Shown here piece by piece: positions 1 through 9,087 of a stretch of DNA of 64,000 bases (its first letter is position 1; every line of letters begins with the position of its first letter). The notes beneath the pieces are model-generated. The model was not told the origin of the DNA, did no database searches, and saw nothing but the letters and a program-made list of their open reading frames with translations. Where the stretch lies: NCBI GenBank assembly GCA_963733065.1, contig CAVTBT010000007.1, positions 248,001-312,000 on the forward strand, read 5' to 3'. The DNA comes from CAVTBT01 sp963733065 (GTDB taxonomy: Bacteria > Actinomycetota > Thermoleophilia > Gaiellales > Gaiellaceae). The translations under genes were made by a program, and so were the position numbers.

Positions 1-841
1 GCTACGCGCTCGCGGGCGCGGCGCTGCGGCCCGGTCGAGGCGATGCGGCGGCGGGCCGCGGAGGTCTCGGCGGCCGGCCGCGGCCAGCGGCTCCCCGTCC
101 CGCCCGCGCGACGACGAGATCGCGCCGGCTCGCGCGGACGCTCAACGAGATGCTCGCGCGGCTCGAGGCCGGCATCGAGCGCGAGCGCCGCTTCGTCGCC
201 GAGGCGAGCCACGAGCTGCGGACGCCGCTCTCGCTGCTCAAGACCGAGCTCGAGCTCGCGCTGCGACGGCCGCGTGACCGCCGACGAGCTACGGGCCGCG
301 CTCGCCTCAGCCGCCGAGGAGACCGACCGGCTCGTGCTGCTCGCGGACGACCTGCTCGTGCTCGCGCGGTCGGACGAGGGCGAGCTGCGGCTTGTCACGG
401 AGCCGGTCGCGGTGCGCGAGCTGCTCGAGACCGTGCGCGCGGCGGTTCGCCGCCCGCGCGGCCGAGGCGGCCGCGAGCTCGCACGTCGAGGCGCCGGCGG
501 AGCTCGAGGTCGCGGGCGACCGGCTGCGGCTCGAGCAGGCGCTCGGCAACCTCGTCGACAACGCGCTCCGCTACGGCGCCGGCGCCGTCCGGCTGGAGGG
601 CGCGCACGGCAACGACTCGGTCGAGCTGCGCGTCAGCGACGACGGCGCCGGCTTCCCGACCGGACTTCCTGCCGCACGCGTTCGAGCGCTTCACGCGGGC
701 CGACGACTCGCGCGTACGCGGGTCGGCGGGCCTCGGGCTCGCGCTCGTCGAGGCGATCGCGCGCGCGCACGGCGGCCGCGCCGAGGCGGCGAACAACGCC
801 GGGCGGCGGCGCGTCGGTGACGCTCGTCCTGCCGCCGGCCT
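1..841 (+). pseudogene. Sensor histidine kinase, 5'-truncated by the window edge and broken by several frameshifts
   Basis: The pieces of a membrane sensor kinase C-terminus are present in order but in three different reading frames. They are a HAMP-like stretch, a HisKA box with SHELRTP around 205-228, an N-box (LVDNALRYG around 553-579), a G1-like DDGAGF around 640-657 and a GLGLALVEAIARAHGG G2 region around 730-775. At least four single-base shifts separate them, and the start lies outside the window. The protein would autophosphorylate on the HisKA histidine and signal to a response regulator, possibly the one at 1662. The frame breaks could be sequencing errors, because every conserved box is intact. 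Confidence 0.75.
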
Positions 842-887
842 GAGTCGGCTCATCGCCGCTTCATCTGGCCCTCGTAGCGTGGGCGCA

Positions 888-1606
888 TGACCATTCGCGT
901 GACAGCACTCGCACTGCTCGCCGTCGCGGCCGCAGCGTGCGGCGGACGACGAAACCGACTCGCTGCCGCAGGGCGGCGAGCGCGTGCGAGCTCGACCCGG
1001 CCGACTTCAGCGCCGAGATCGACCACCCGTACTGGCCGATGACGCCCGGGCAGCCGCTGGGTCTACCGCGAGACCGACACCGAGGGCACCGAGCAGCGGA
1101 TTGTGGTGACGGTCACCGACCGCACGCGAACTGTGATGGGCATCGAGGCCCAGGTCGTACACGACGTCGTCACCGAGGACGGCAAGCTCGTCGAGGACAC
1201 CTACGACTGGTACGCGCAGGACGCCGACGGCAACGTCTGGTACCTCGGCGAGGACACGAAGGAGTACGACGCCGGCACGTTCGTCGGCACGCACGGATCG
1301 TGGGAGGCAGGCGTCGACGGCGCCCAGCCGGGAATCCTGCTGCCGGCCGACCCCGAGGTCGGCCAGGCCTACCGGCAGGAGTATCTGGAGGGCGAGGCCG
1401 AGGACCGAGGCCGCGTGCTGAGCCTCGACGAGCGGGCCCAGGTGCCATTCGGTTCCTTCGAGGACGTCCTCAAGACCGAAGACACGACGCCGCTCGAGCC
1501 GGGCCTGCGCGAGCACAAGTTCTACGCGAAGGGAGTGGGGCCGGTGCTGGCGATGGCAGTCGCGGGCGGCAGCAGCCGGGAGGAGCTCGTCTCATACATC
1601 CGGTGA
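888..1606 (+). pseudogene. Putative secreted lipoprotein, frameshifted near its N-terminus
   Basis: An ATG at 888 opens a signal peptide (MTIRVTALALLAVAAAACGG) with a lipobox-like AAAC, so the mature protein would be lipid-anchored outside the membrane. The reading frame then changes near 941, 990 and 1060-1070. From about 1075 to 1606 one frame runs to a stop and encodes an acidic, beta-rich-looking domain (roughly 170 residues) containing WYAQDADGNVWYLGED and GQAYRQEYLEGEAED. I do not recognise a named function. It lies between a broken kinase and an OmpR-type regulator, so a role in envelope sensing is possible but unproven. The clustered indels match those in the preceding gene. Confidence 0.6.
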
Positions 1607-1661
1607 GGGCCGCGGGGCGATTTCTCAGGCAATTCACAGCAAGACCTGGCACCGTGAGGGC

Positions 1662-2348
1662 GTGGACGGCCAGCGCATCCTCGTCGTCGACGACGAGCCG
1701 TCGATCGTCGACGCCGTCGCCACCGCCCTGCGCTACGAGGGCTATGAGGTCGAGGAGGCCTTCGGCGGCCGCGAGGCGCTCGAGGCGATCGTCCGCTTCG
1801 AGCCCGATCTCGTCGTGCTCGACTGGATGCTGCCCGACATCGAGGGGATCGAGGTGGGCAGGCGCCTGAGGGCTCGCGGCTTCAAGACCGCCGTGCTCTT
1901 CCTGACCGCGAAGGACGCGACCGAGAACAAGGTCGAGGCGCTGCGCGCCGGGGGCGACGACTACGTGACGAAGCCGTTCAGCCTCGCCGAGGTCGTGGCG
2001 CGCGTGCAGGCGATCCTCCGCCGGACGGGCGGCGACCTCCCGGGCGACGTGCTGCGCTTCGGCGATCTCGTCCTCGACGAGGCGCGGCACGAGGTGCATC
2101 GCGGCGACACGCCCGTGGCGCTGACGGCGACCGAGTTCGGCCTGCTCCGCTACTTCCTGCTCAATCCGCGGCGCGTGCTCTCGAAGCATCAGATTCTTCA
2201 GAACGTCTGGCGGTACGACTTCGGCGGCAACACGAACGTCGTCGAGACGTACGTCAGCTACCTGCGGCGCAAGCTCGACGCGGAGGGGCCGCCGCTCATC
2301 CGAACGGTGCGCCAGGCGGGCTACATGCTCGACGGCGCCGAGCGCTGA
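1662..2348 (+). CDS. OmpR/PhoB-family two-component response regulator
   Basis: 228 residues from a GTG start behind a GAGGG-like ribosome site. The N-terminal receiver domain (about 5-118) shows the acidic pair in VVDDEPS, the phospho-acceptor aspartate in VVLDWMLPD (about residue 54), the T/S in FLTAKD and the lysine in TKPFSL. The C-terminal winged helix (about 130-225) has the typical LTATEFGLLRYFLLNP and YVSYLRRKLD elements. It should bind DNA as a dimer after phosphorylation by its kinase. The histidine kinase follows after 2 bases at 2351, so the two are almost certainly a co-transcribed pair. Confidence 0.95.
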   Translation: MDGQRILVVDDEPSIVDAVATALRYEGYEVEEAFGGREALEAIVRFEPDLVVLDWMLPDIEGIEVGRRLRARGFKTAVLFLTAKDATENKVEALRAGGDDYVTKPFSLAEVVARVQAILRRTGGDLPGDVLRFGDLVLDEARHEVHRGDTPVALTATEFGLLRYFLLNPRRVLSKHQILQNVWRYDFGGNTNVVETYVSYLRRKLDAEGPPLIRTVRQAGYMLDGAER

Positions 2349-2350
2349 GC

Positions 2351-3811
2351 GTGACGAACCTGTCGCTGCGGGCGCGGCTCGTCCTCGGCGTCATCGTCCT
2401 CTGCGCGATCGGGCTCGCGGTCGCGAACGTGGCCACCTACGCGTCGCTCCGCTCGTTCCTCCTCGACCGCACCGACCGCTCGCTGACCGAGTCCTCGCAC
2501 GGCGTCGAGCGAGCGCTGCACGGGCGATGCGACACGCACGGAGGCAGGCTTCCGGGCGCCACGCCGGGCGATGTCGTCGAGGTGCGCGACGCCGACGGTG
2601 AGGTGGTGTGCAGCTTCCAGGTCACCGACTTCTCGGAGTCGTCGGCCTCGCCGCCGGACCTGCCCGAGACGATCGCCGTCCCGGCGACGACCGGGCCCGA
2701 CGGCGCCGTCTTCCTGACGGTCGACGCCGAAGACGGCGGCGGGCGGTACCGGGCCCGGGCCGAGGCCGACCCGCGCTCGGGCGCGACGCTGATCGTCGCC
2801 ACGTCGCTCGAGGACGTCGACGACACGCTGCAGCGGCTCCTCCTCATCATGCTGCTCGTGACGGCGGTCGTGCTTGCCGCCCTCGCGGCGCTCGGGCTAT
2901 GGGTCGTGCGCGTCGGCCTGCGCCCGCTCGATGCGATCGGCGCGACGGCAGCGGCGATCTCGGCGGGCGATCTCACGCAGCGCGTGGAGCGCGCGGAGCC
3001 GCGGACCGAGGTGGGACGTTTGGGCCTCTCGCTGAACGCCATGCTCGGCCAGATCGAGTCGGCGTTCTCCGCGCAGGCGGCGTCGGAGCGCAAGCTCCGC
3101 CGCTTCGTCGCGGACGCCTCCCACGAGCTCCGCACGCCGCTCGCCGCCGTCCGGGCGTACGCCGAGCTCTTCGACCGCGGCGCCGATCGGCGGCCCGAGG
3201 ACCTCGCGCGCTCGATGACCGGCATCGTGCGCGAGTCCGAGCGGATGAGCCTGCTCGTCGACGATCTGCTGCTGCTGGCGCGCCTCGACGAGGGCCGTCC
3301 GCTCGCCCGCGAGCCCGTGGAGCTCGACCAGGTCGTCCAGGAGGCGGTCGAGACCGCGCTCACGGTCGAGCCCAGCCGGCCGGTCGACCTCAGCGCCGAG
3401 CCGGCCGCAGTGCTCGGCGACCGCGAGCGGCTGCGCCAGATCGTCGACAACCTGCTCGCGAACGTCCGCGCGCACACCCCTCCTGGAGCGCCCGTGCACG
3501 TTCGCGTCGGGCAGGAGGGGGGTCTGGCGGTGGTCGAGGTCGAGGACTCGGGGCCCGGCTTCGCCGCGGAGGAGGCGGAGCGCGTGTTCGAGCGCTTCTA
3601 CCGCGCCGACCAGTCGCGCGCCCGTGCCAGCGGGGGTGTGGGGCTCGGCCTGTCGATCGTGGCCGCGGTCGCAGAGGCGCACGGCGGCTCGGTGAGCGCG
3701 CGCAGCGAGCCGGGAGCCGGCGCGACATTCAAGATCGTCCTGCCGCTGCTAGCGGACGGCGACGCGCCGGCTGACGACCGCGAGCTCGCACGCGCCGGCG
3801 ACGCCGCCTGA
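2351..3811 (+). CDS. Membrane sensor histidine kinase (HAMP-HisKA-HATPase)
   Basis: 486 residues starting with GTG, 2 bases after the response regulator. A transmembrane helix near residues 10-30 and a second near 160-185 flank an extracytoplasmic sensor loop of about 130 residues. They are followed by HAMP (about 185-240), a HisKA box with DASHELRTPLAAV (about 255-270), the N-box DNLLANVRAH, the G1 motif VEDSGPGF, the F-box VFERFYRAD and the G2 motif GVGLGLSIVAAVAEAHGG. All catalytic boxes are intact, unlike the kinase at the left edge. It is the obvious partner of the regulator at 1662. The signal sensed cannot be read from the sequence. Confidence 0.95.
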   Translation: MTNLSLRARLVLGVIVLCAIGLAVANVATYASLRSFLLDRTDRSLTESSHGVERALHGRCDTHGGRLPGATPGDVVEVRDADGEVVCSFQVTDFSESSASPPDLPETIAVPATTGPDGAVFLTVDAEDGGGRYRARAEADPRSGATLIVATSLEDVDDTLQRLLLIMLLVTAVVLAALAALGLWVVRVGLRPLDAIGATAAAISAGDLTQRVERAEPRTEVGRLGLSLNAMLGQIESAFSAQAASERKLRRFVADASHELRTPLAAVRAYAELFDRGADRRPEDLARSMTGIVRESERMSLLVDDLLLLARLDEGRPLAREPVELDQVVQEAVETALTVEPSRPVDLSAEPAAVLGDRERLRQIVDNLLANVRAHTPPGAPVHVRVGQEGGLAVVEVEDSGPGFAAEEAERVFERFYRADQSRARASGGVGLGLSIVAAVAEAHGGSVSARSEPGAGATFKIVLPLLADGDAPADDRELARAGDAA

Positions 3812-3900
3812 CGCTCTTCGCAGATTCACAGCGTCCTCGCATGGAGCTCTGAAGCGCGCGCGGTTGCATGGCGTCGTACCCGATCGAAGGGAGGCAAGGA

Positions 3901-4457
3901 TGGGCAGATCGAGCACGCGGACGATGCTGCTCCTCGTGCTGTCCCTCGCCGCGTTGCTCACGGTCGGCACCACCGCCGCGAGCGCTCATGGTGGCGGGGG
4001 CAAACGCGGGAGCGGCATTCGTGGCGCGAGTGTCGGTGCGCTCGTCACCCAGGCGGCCAAGGAGCTCGGCGTCACACGGGCGAAGCTCGTGACGGCGATC
4101 GAGGACTCGGCGGTCGCCCGGATCGACGAGGCGGTCGCCGACGGCGACGTCGACGCCGACGACGCGGACGAGCTCAAGGACGAGGTGCGTGACAACCTGC
4201 GCGCCGCGTACTCGCTCAGCCGCACACGCACGGTGGCGTCGAACCTGGGCGTCACGACCGCGAAGCTCAACACCGAGTTCCGCGACGCCCGCAAGGCGCT
4301 CGCGCTCGCACGCATCGACGCCGCCGTCGAGGACGGCGACATCGACGCGGACGAGGCCGCGGAGCTCAAGGAGGAGCTCGACGACGCGGAGCTGCCCGGC
4401 TACAAGAGCGGCGGCTTCGGCTTCGGCGGCGGGCCTGGACACGGAGGTAGGAGGTAG
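3901..4457 (+). CDS. Secreted acidic protein with two repeated helical/aspartate-rich units
   Basis: 185 residues from the ATG at 3901 (GGGAGGCAAGG precedes it), with a Sec signal peptide ending near ASA-H. The mature part contains two related units of about 55 residues, each made of LGVTxAKL, an ARIDxAVxDGD core and a D-A-D/E-rich helix ending in ELKxEL or ELKDEV. The DGDVDADDADE and DGDIDADEAAE loops look like EF-hand or dockerin-type calcium loops, which is suggestive but not proof. The C-terminus is glycine-rich (GGFGFGGGPGHGG). The small membrane-anchored gene at 4460 follows after 2 bases. Function unknown; a secreted calcium-responsive or wall-associated role is inference. Confidence 0.75.
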
Positions 4458-4459
4458 CA

Positions 4460-4711
4460 ATGGACGACAGACCGCTCCGTAGCAGGATCAGCCCGCTGAT
4501 CGCACTGCTCGCGCTCGCCGCCGTGGTGGCGGTCGTCTGGGCGGGGACCGCGCTCGCCGCGGGGGGCTCCGGCTCCTCGTCGCCTGACGGCTCGTCGGAC
4601 GCGCCGGCCGTCACGCAGACGCCGACGCAGGAGGACGGCACCGCGCCGGCGGACGGCGACTGCCCGGACCGCGGGGACAGCTCCGCGGACGACGCGGCCG
4701 CCGCCTTCTGA
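4460..4711 (+). CDS. Small membrane-anchored or secreted protein with an acidic, low-complexity tail
   Basis: 83 residues: a basic start (MDDRPLRSRISP), a hydrophobic segment (about 13-34) and a disordered Ser/Asp/Ala/Pro-rich tail. The ATG lies 2 bases after the preceding gene, with GGAGGTAGGAGG upstream as a strong ribosome site that overlaps the end of that gene. No domain is recognisable. Probably co-expressed with the secreted protein at 3901. Confidence 0.6.
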   Translation: MDDRPLRSRISPLIALLALAAVVAVVWAGTALAAGGSGSSSPDGSSDAPAVTQTPTQEDGTAPADGDCPDRGDSSADDAAAAF

Positions 4712-4786
4712 CGCGGGGCAACGCGGCGGCTCCGTTGGAGGGGTCGCCGCGTTTGCCTTCCCGTGTGCGCGTGCAGGACTCCTGCA

Positions 4787-5182
4787 ATGGCGGGATACAC
4801 ACACAAGAACCTCAAGTCGGACGTCGACGACAGCGCCGTGAAGTTCGGGCTCTCACCGAACCTCGAGGCGCATTTCGCGTCGGGGGAGCTCGAGCTCACC
4901 GAGGCCGGCGTCAGCTACCAGCGGTTCGCACCCGGCTTCCGCGCCCCGTTCGGCCACCGGCACGGCTCACAGGAGGAGCTCTACGTCGTGGTGAGCGGCA
5001 GCGGACGCCTGAAGCTCGACGACGACGTCGTCGACGTGCGCCAGTGGGACGCAGTCCGGATCGCAAAGGACACGATGCGCAACTTCGAGGCCGGCCCCGA
5101 CGGTGCCGAGATCCTTGCATTCGGCGCCCCCGCGACCGGGCCCGGGGACGCCGAGATGACGCAGGGCTGGTGGAGCGACTAG
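4787..5182 (+). CDS. Single-domain cupin protein
   Basis: 131 residues from the ATG at 4787. The core contains the two cupin motifs: a histidine/glutamate metal-site stretch FGHRHGSQEELYVVVSGSG (about 51-69) and a second beta stretch ending DTMRNFEAGPDGAEILAFGAP. HRH plus the glutamate are plausible metal ligands, and the fold is a small beta barrel. Neighbouring genes give no substrate. Cupins of this size include isomerases, dioxygenases and sugar-binding regulators, so only the fold is assigned. Confidence 0.8.
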   Translation: MAGYTHKNLKSDVDDSAVKFGLSPNLEAHFASGELELTEAGVSYQRFAPGFRAPFGHRHGSQEELYVVVSGSGRLKLDDDVVDVRQWDAVRIAKDTMRNFEAGPDGAEILAFGAPATGPGDAEMTQGWWSD

Positions 5183-5215
5183 GCGTGCCTGCCGCGTGAC
5201 CTTGCAGGCGGCATC

Positions 5216-7000
5216 GTGGCCGACTCGGTAGCCGACTTCGTCCTCGGGCGGCTGCGCGAGTGGGGCGTGCACCGCATCTACGGGTACCCGGGCGACGGCA
5301 TCAACGGCTTTCTCGGCGCGCTCGACCGTGCCGACGGGGACCCGCAGTTCGTGCAGGTGCGCCACGAGGAGATGGCGGCTTTCATGGCGTGCGGCCACGC
5401 AAAGTTCACCGGCGACGTCGGGGTCTGCCTCGCGACCTCCGGGCCGGGTGCGACACACCTGCTGACCGGGCTCTACGACGCGAAGCTCGACCACCAGCCG
5501 GTCGTCGCGATCGTCGGCCAGCAGCAGCGGCTCTCGCTCGGTGCGGGCTACCAGCAGGAGGTCGACCTGCAGACGCTCTTCGCGGACGTTTCAGCGTTCG
5601 TGCAGACCTGCGTCGACCCCGCCCAGGCCCGGCACCTCGTCGACCGCGCACTGCGGACCGCGCTCGGGCAGCGGACGGTCTGCACGCTCGTCTTCCCCAA
5701 TGACGTCCAGGAGGCCGACGCCGTCGCCTCCCCGCCGCGCCGGCATGGGGCGGTGTACTCGAGTGTCGGCTACGCGGCTCCGCGGGTCGTGCCGCCCGAC
5801 GCCGAGCTGCGCCGAGCGGCGGAGATCCTCAACGCCGGCGAGAGGGTCGCCATGCTGGTCGGGCAGGGTGCGCTCGGTGCGGCCGACGAGCTCGTGGGAA
5901 CCGCCGACCTGCTCGGCGCAGGCGTGGCGAAGGCGCTGCTCGGCCGGGCCGCGCTGCCCGACGACCTGCCCTTCGTGACGGGCTCGATCGGACTGCTCGG
6001 CACACGCGCGAGCTGGGAGCTGATGCGCGGCTGCGACACGCTGCTGATGGTTGGCTCGAGCTTCCCCTACGCGGAGTTCCTGCCGGAGGAGGGGCAGGCG
6101 ACAGGCGTGCAAATCGACATCGACCCGGGGCAGATCGGCCTCCGGTACCCGATGGATGTCCACCTCGTGGGAGACGCCGCCGAGACGCTCCGGCTGCTGA
6201 ATCCACTGCTCGTCCGCAAGGAGACGTCCTGGCGGGACGAGGTCGAGGAGCACGTCAGCGCGTCGTGGCGTGCCCTCGAGGAGCAAGCGATGATGGATGC
6301 GGATCCGATCAACCCCCAGCGCGTCGCCCTCGAGCTCTCGAAGCGCCTGCCGGACGGCTGCATCGTCGCTGCCGACTCTGGCTCGTCGACCGTGTGGTGG
6401 GCGCGGCTGCTCCGGCTGCGGGCGGGCATGGCCGCGTCGGTGTCGGGGACGCTCGCGTCGATGGGCTCGGGCGTGCCCTATGCGATCGCCGCGAAGTTCG
6501 CGCACCCGCACCGGCCGGTGCTGGCGTTCGTCGGCGACGGCGCGTTCCAGATGAACGGCATGAACGAGCTGATCACGGTGGCGAAGTACTGGGAGAGCTG
6601 GGCCGACCCCCGCTTCGGGGTGCTCGTCTTCAACAACCGCGACCTCAACATGGTCACCTGGGAGCAGCGAGTGCTCGCCGGTGACCCCGCCTACCCGGCC
6701 ACGCAGTGGATCCCGGACTTCCCCGCAGCGCGCTTCGCCGAGCTGGCCGGGCTCTCGGGCAGGCGCGTGGACGACGTCGACGACCTCCCCGAGGCGCTCG
6801 AGGAGTTCCTCGCCTCGCCGCGGCCGGCGCTGCTCGAGGTCATGGTCGACCCCGAGATCCCGTTCCTCCCGCCGCACATCACGTTCGAGCAGGCGCGGAA
6901 CATGGCGAGCGCGCTCCTGCACGGCGACCCGCAGGGGCCGGGCATCGCCGAGAAGTCGCTGCGCAGCAAGCTCCGCGAGCTGCTCGCGCCGCGGCCCTAG
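5216..7000 (+). CDS. Thiamine-diphosphate enzyme of the pyruvate oxidase / acetolactate synthase family
   Basis: 594 residues from a GTG start. The N-terminal Pyr domain has the catalytic glutamate in VRHEEMAAFMACG and the SGPGATHLLTGLYDA loop. The middle domain is Rossmann-like, and the C-terminal PP domain has the ThDP motif starting VGDGAFQMNGMNELIT and ending FNNRDLNMVTW. This arrangement is shared by PoxB, acetolactate synthase and sulfoacetaldehyde acetyltransferase. I see no separate regulatory subunit next door, which favours a PoxB-like oxidase/decarboxylase, but the substrate is not determined by what is visible. Confidence 0.85.
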   Translation: MADSVADFVLGRLREWGVHRIYGYPGDGINGFLGALDRADGDPQFVQVRHEEMAAFMACGHAKFTGDVGVCLATSGPGATHLLTGLYDAKLDHQPVVAIVGQQQRLSLGAGYQQEVDLQTLFADVSAFVQTCVDPAQARHLVDRALRTALGQRTVCTLVFPNDVQEADAVASPPRRHGAVYSSVGYAAPRVVPPDAELRRAAEILNAGERVAMLVGQGALGAADELVGTADLLGAGVAKALLGRAALPDDLPFVTGSIGLLGTRASWELMRGCDTLLMVGSSFPYAEFLPEEGQATGVQIDIDPGQIGLRYPMDVHLVGDAAETLRLLNPLLVRKETSWRDEVEEHVSASWRALEEQAMMDADPINPQRVALELSKRLPDGCIVAADSGSSTVWWARLLRLRAGMAASVSGTLASMGSGVPYAIAAKFAHPHRPVLAFVGDGAFQMNGMNELITVAKYWESWADPRFGVLVFNNRDLNMVTWEQRVLAGDPAYPATQWIPDFPAARFAELAGLSGRRVDDVDDLPEALEEFLASPRPALLEVMVDPEIPFLPPHITFEQARNMASALLHGDPQGPGIAEKSLRSKLRELLAPRP

Positions 7001-7035
7001 GCCAAAGATCGCGAACTCGCATCAGCCGGTCGGCG

Positions 7036-7530
7036 ATGCCGCCGTCTCAGCCAGTGATGGCGAGCGCCGGCGACCTCGACTTCTGGCTCGGCCGGTGGAA
7101 GGTCTCGTGGGGCGAGGGCGACGAGTACGGAAGCAACGTCATCGCGAGGTCGCATGACGGCCGCGTCGTCGAGGAGCGCTTCGATGGCCGGCCGGGTAGC
7201 GAGCTCGTCGGTATGAGCGTCAGCGTTCTAGACGAGCCTGGCGACCGCTGGCTCCAGTCGTGGGTCGACAACACGGGGAACTACTTCGCGCTGGAGGGCG
7301 GGCCGGCCGACGGCGAGTTCGTGCTGCACTGCGACCGGCACAACGCTGGAGAGCGCGAGGCCGTCTACCGCATGCGCTTCTTCGACATCGAGGCCGACTC
7401 GTTCGTCTGGACGTGGGAGAAGTCGCTCGACGGCGGCGGCGCGTACGACATTGTCTGGCGGATCGACTACGAGCGCGCGGCCCACGCGACGGAGGCCGAG
7501 GCAGTGATGTCGTCACGCGCCGACGTGTAG
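7036..7530 (+). CDS. DUF1579-like small protein, function unknown
   Basis: About 164 residues; the start is taken at the ATG at 7036, and 7057 (MASAGDLDFW) is an alternative. The sequence is rich in beta strands with conserved tryptophans (DFWLGRWKVSWGEGDEYGS, DRWLQSWVDNTGN, SFVWTWEKSLDGG). It resembles the lipocalin-like domains that follow a DFWxGxW signature. No catalytic residues are identifiable. Its 3' end overlaps the convergent gene at 7513 by 18 bases. Confidence 0.65.
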   Translation: MPPSQPVMASAGDLDFWLGRWKVSWGEGDEYGSNVIARSHDGRVVEERFDGRPGSELVGMSVSVLDEPGDRWLQSWVDNTGNYFALEGGPADGEFVLHCDRHNAGEREAVYRMRFFDIEADSFVWTWEKSLDGGGAYDIVWRIDYERAAHATEAEAVMSSRADV

Positions 7531-8403
7531 GGCCATCCGCTCGCAGTAGAGCTCGGCCACGACCCGGGCGACGGCTTCTGCGGCGTCCGCACGGGCAGGC
7601 CTGCGCAGCGAGACGATGCCGAGGCCCATGAGCTCGATGCGTGCGAGCTGCGTCAGGTCCGGCGCGAGGAAGGTCAGAGCCCCGGATCGCTCCTGCGCCG
7701 GCCCGTTGTTCCCCTTGACGAGAAAGTCGTCGGCCCACTCCTGCCAGGAGCCGGCAGACGCCTCGGCGAGCGTGATGCTCAGGTTCGGGAAGTCCAGCGC
7801 GCCGGGCTCCAGGAGGTCGCTGTCCCCCGAGGATGCCCCCGTCGTGATCGTCTGCCGAACGGTGAACGAGTCGATTTTCGCCACCATCTTGCAGTCGAGG
7901 CCGTCGATCTCCACCCGGAAGTTCGACGCGACGAACGATTTCTGCTTCGTCGCTCGGCGGGGGAGCGTGTCGCCTCCCTTGCCGCGCGTGACCTGCTCCG
8001 GTCGGAGCTTGACCGTCAGGTACGCCTGATCCTTCGACGATCCGTCCAGTGCGGGAATCGTCACCTCGCCGACGAGGGCGTCGGTGAACTCGTGTACCGC
8101 GTGGATCGATCGGGTCGTGGCGACGGCCGCGATCGCTCCGCTCTTGCGCTTGTGGTCGAGCTGCCAGGACGCGTTGATCCACTCGTAGAGGTCGTTCGTC
8201 AGCGACAGGCCGGTCTGCAGCTCGATGTCCTCGTAGTGCACGGCGCCGATCTGCTTGTCGGCGAATCCGCCGGGGCCGCCCGTCACGACGACGACGTCCC
8301 CGACCGGGCTGCCCCCTGCGGCTGACCGCAGGAAGCCGCACTCGACGCCGTCGAGGGTCAGGTGGAACGAGTCGGCTACGTAACCCCGCGGGATGTTGCC
8401 CAT
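7513..8403 (-). CDS. Phage T4 gp19-like tail-tube-family protein (orphan)
   Basis: 296 residues from the ATG at 8403. Two related halves each begin with a gp19-like strand (SFHLTLDGVECGF at about 12-24; SNFRVEIDGLDCKMVAKIDSF in the second half). The LQTGLSLTNDLYEWINASW stretch matches the position of the LxxG..DLWxW element in tail-tube proteins of contractile phages and extracellular injection systems. No sheath, baseplate, spike or ATPase gene is visible nearby. It is therefore either an isolated homologue or a domesticated remnant. The family call is by pattern only. Confidence 0.6.
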   Translation of the reverse strand: MGNIPRGYVADSFHLTLDGVECGFLRSAAGGSPVGDVVVVTGGPGGFADKQIGAVHYEDIELQTGLSLTNDLYEWINASWQLDHKRKSGAIAAVATTRSIHAVHEFTDALVGEVTIPALDGSSKDQAYLTVKLRPEQVTRGKGGDTLPRRATKQKSFVASNFRVEIDGLDCKMVAKIDSFTVRQTITTGASSGDSDLLEPGALDFPNLSITLAEASAGSWQEWADDFLVKGNNGPAQERSGALTFLAPDLTQLARIELMGLGIVSLRRPARADAAEAVARVVAELYCERMALHVGA

Positions 8404-8547
8404 CGATCCTCCTCGTCTCGAGCGCGCGCCGCAGTAGTCGAGCAGAGCGTACTGCGGTTCCGACGCCTGCCGTGCCCAGGGTTGGCAGCTATCCTGGCAG
8501 CCTTGACCGCGCTCGTCAGCCAGCTGGCGGAGTGGGAGGGCGCAGCG

Positions 8548-9087
8548 ATGCGGGTTGCCGCCGGAGTCCGGTGGGAGCCGCTGACGATCCTCTTCGCGCT
8601 CGCCTCCGCGTGGTGGGTGAAGTGGCCGCTGTTCGCGGTTGTCGGCGCCTGCGGCGACCTGCGCTGTCGCAAGCGAGTCCCGTTCGTCGCGCTCACCGCG
8701 CTCGGCGCGGCTGCCGCCGCCGGCCTCGTCGTGAGCCTGCTCAAGGGCGTCTCCGACCGGGCGCGTCCGCCGCTGGCCGATCCCACGTTGCCGGTCGTCG
8801 GGGCGATCCCGGACTCGACGTCGTTCCCGTCCGGCCACTCCGCGACGGCGTTCGCCGCCGCGATCGTGGTCGGTTTCGCGTACCCGCGGCTCAGGCTGCC
8901 GCTGCTTGCGCTTGCAGCTCTGGTGGCGCTGTCGCGGGTGTACCTGGGAATGCACTACTGGTCGGACGTGCTGGCCGGGGGTCTGCTGGGCGTTGCGATC
9001 GGCCTCGCGATGGTGTGGCTGATCCGTCTGGCCCGGCGAGCGCCCACAGCACCCGAACCGAGTCTCCAACCGCCCGGAACGAGCTGA
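8548..9087 (+). CDS. PAP2-family membrane phosphatase
   Basis: 179 residues using the ATG at 8548, which has GGGAGGG seven bases upstream. An in-frame TTG at 8503 is the alternative start. The three acid-phosphatase motifs are present: KGVSDRARPP (motif 1), PSGHS (motif 2, catalytic His) and SRVYLGMHYWSDVLAG (motif 3), separated by hydrophobic segments. Such enzymes dephosphorylate undecaprenyl pyrophosphate or phosphatidic/lipid phosphates at the membrane. The last roughly 200 bases overlap, tail to tail, the 3' end of the long minus-strand fusion gene that also contains a PAP2 domain. Confidence 0.85.
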   Translation: MRVAAGVRWEPLTILFALASAWWVKWPLFAVVGACGDLRCRKRVPFVALTALGAAAAAGLVVSLLKGVSDRARPPLADPTLPVVGAIPDSTSFPSGHSATAFAAAIVVGFAYPRLRLPLLALAALVALSRVYLGMHYWSDVLAGGLLGVAIGLAMVWLIRLARRAPTAPEPSLQPPGTS

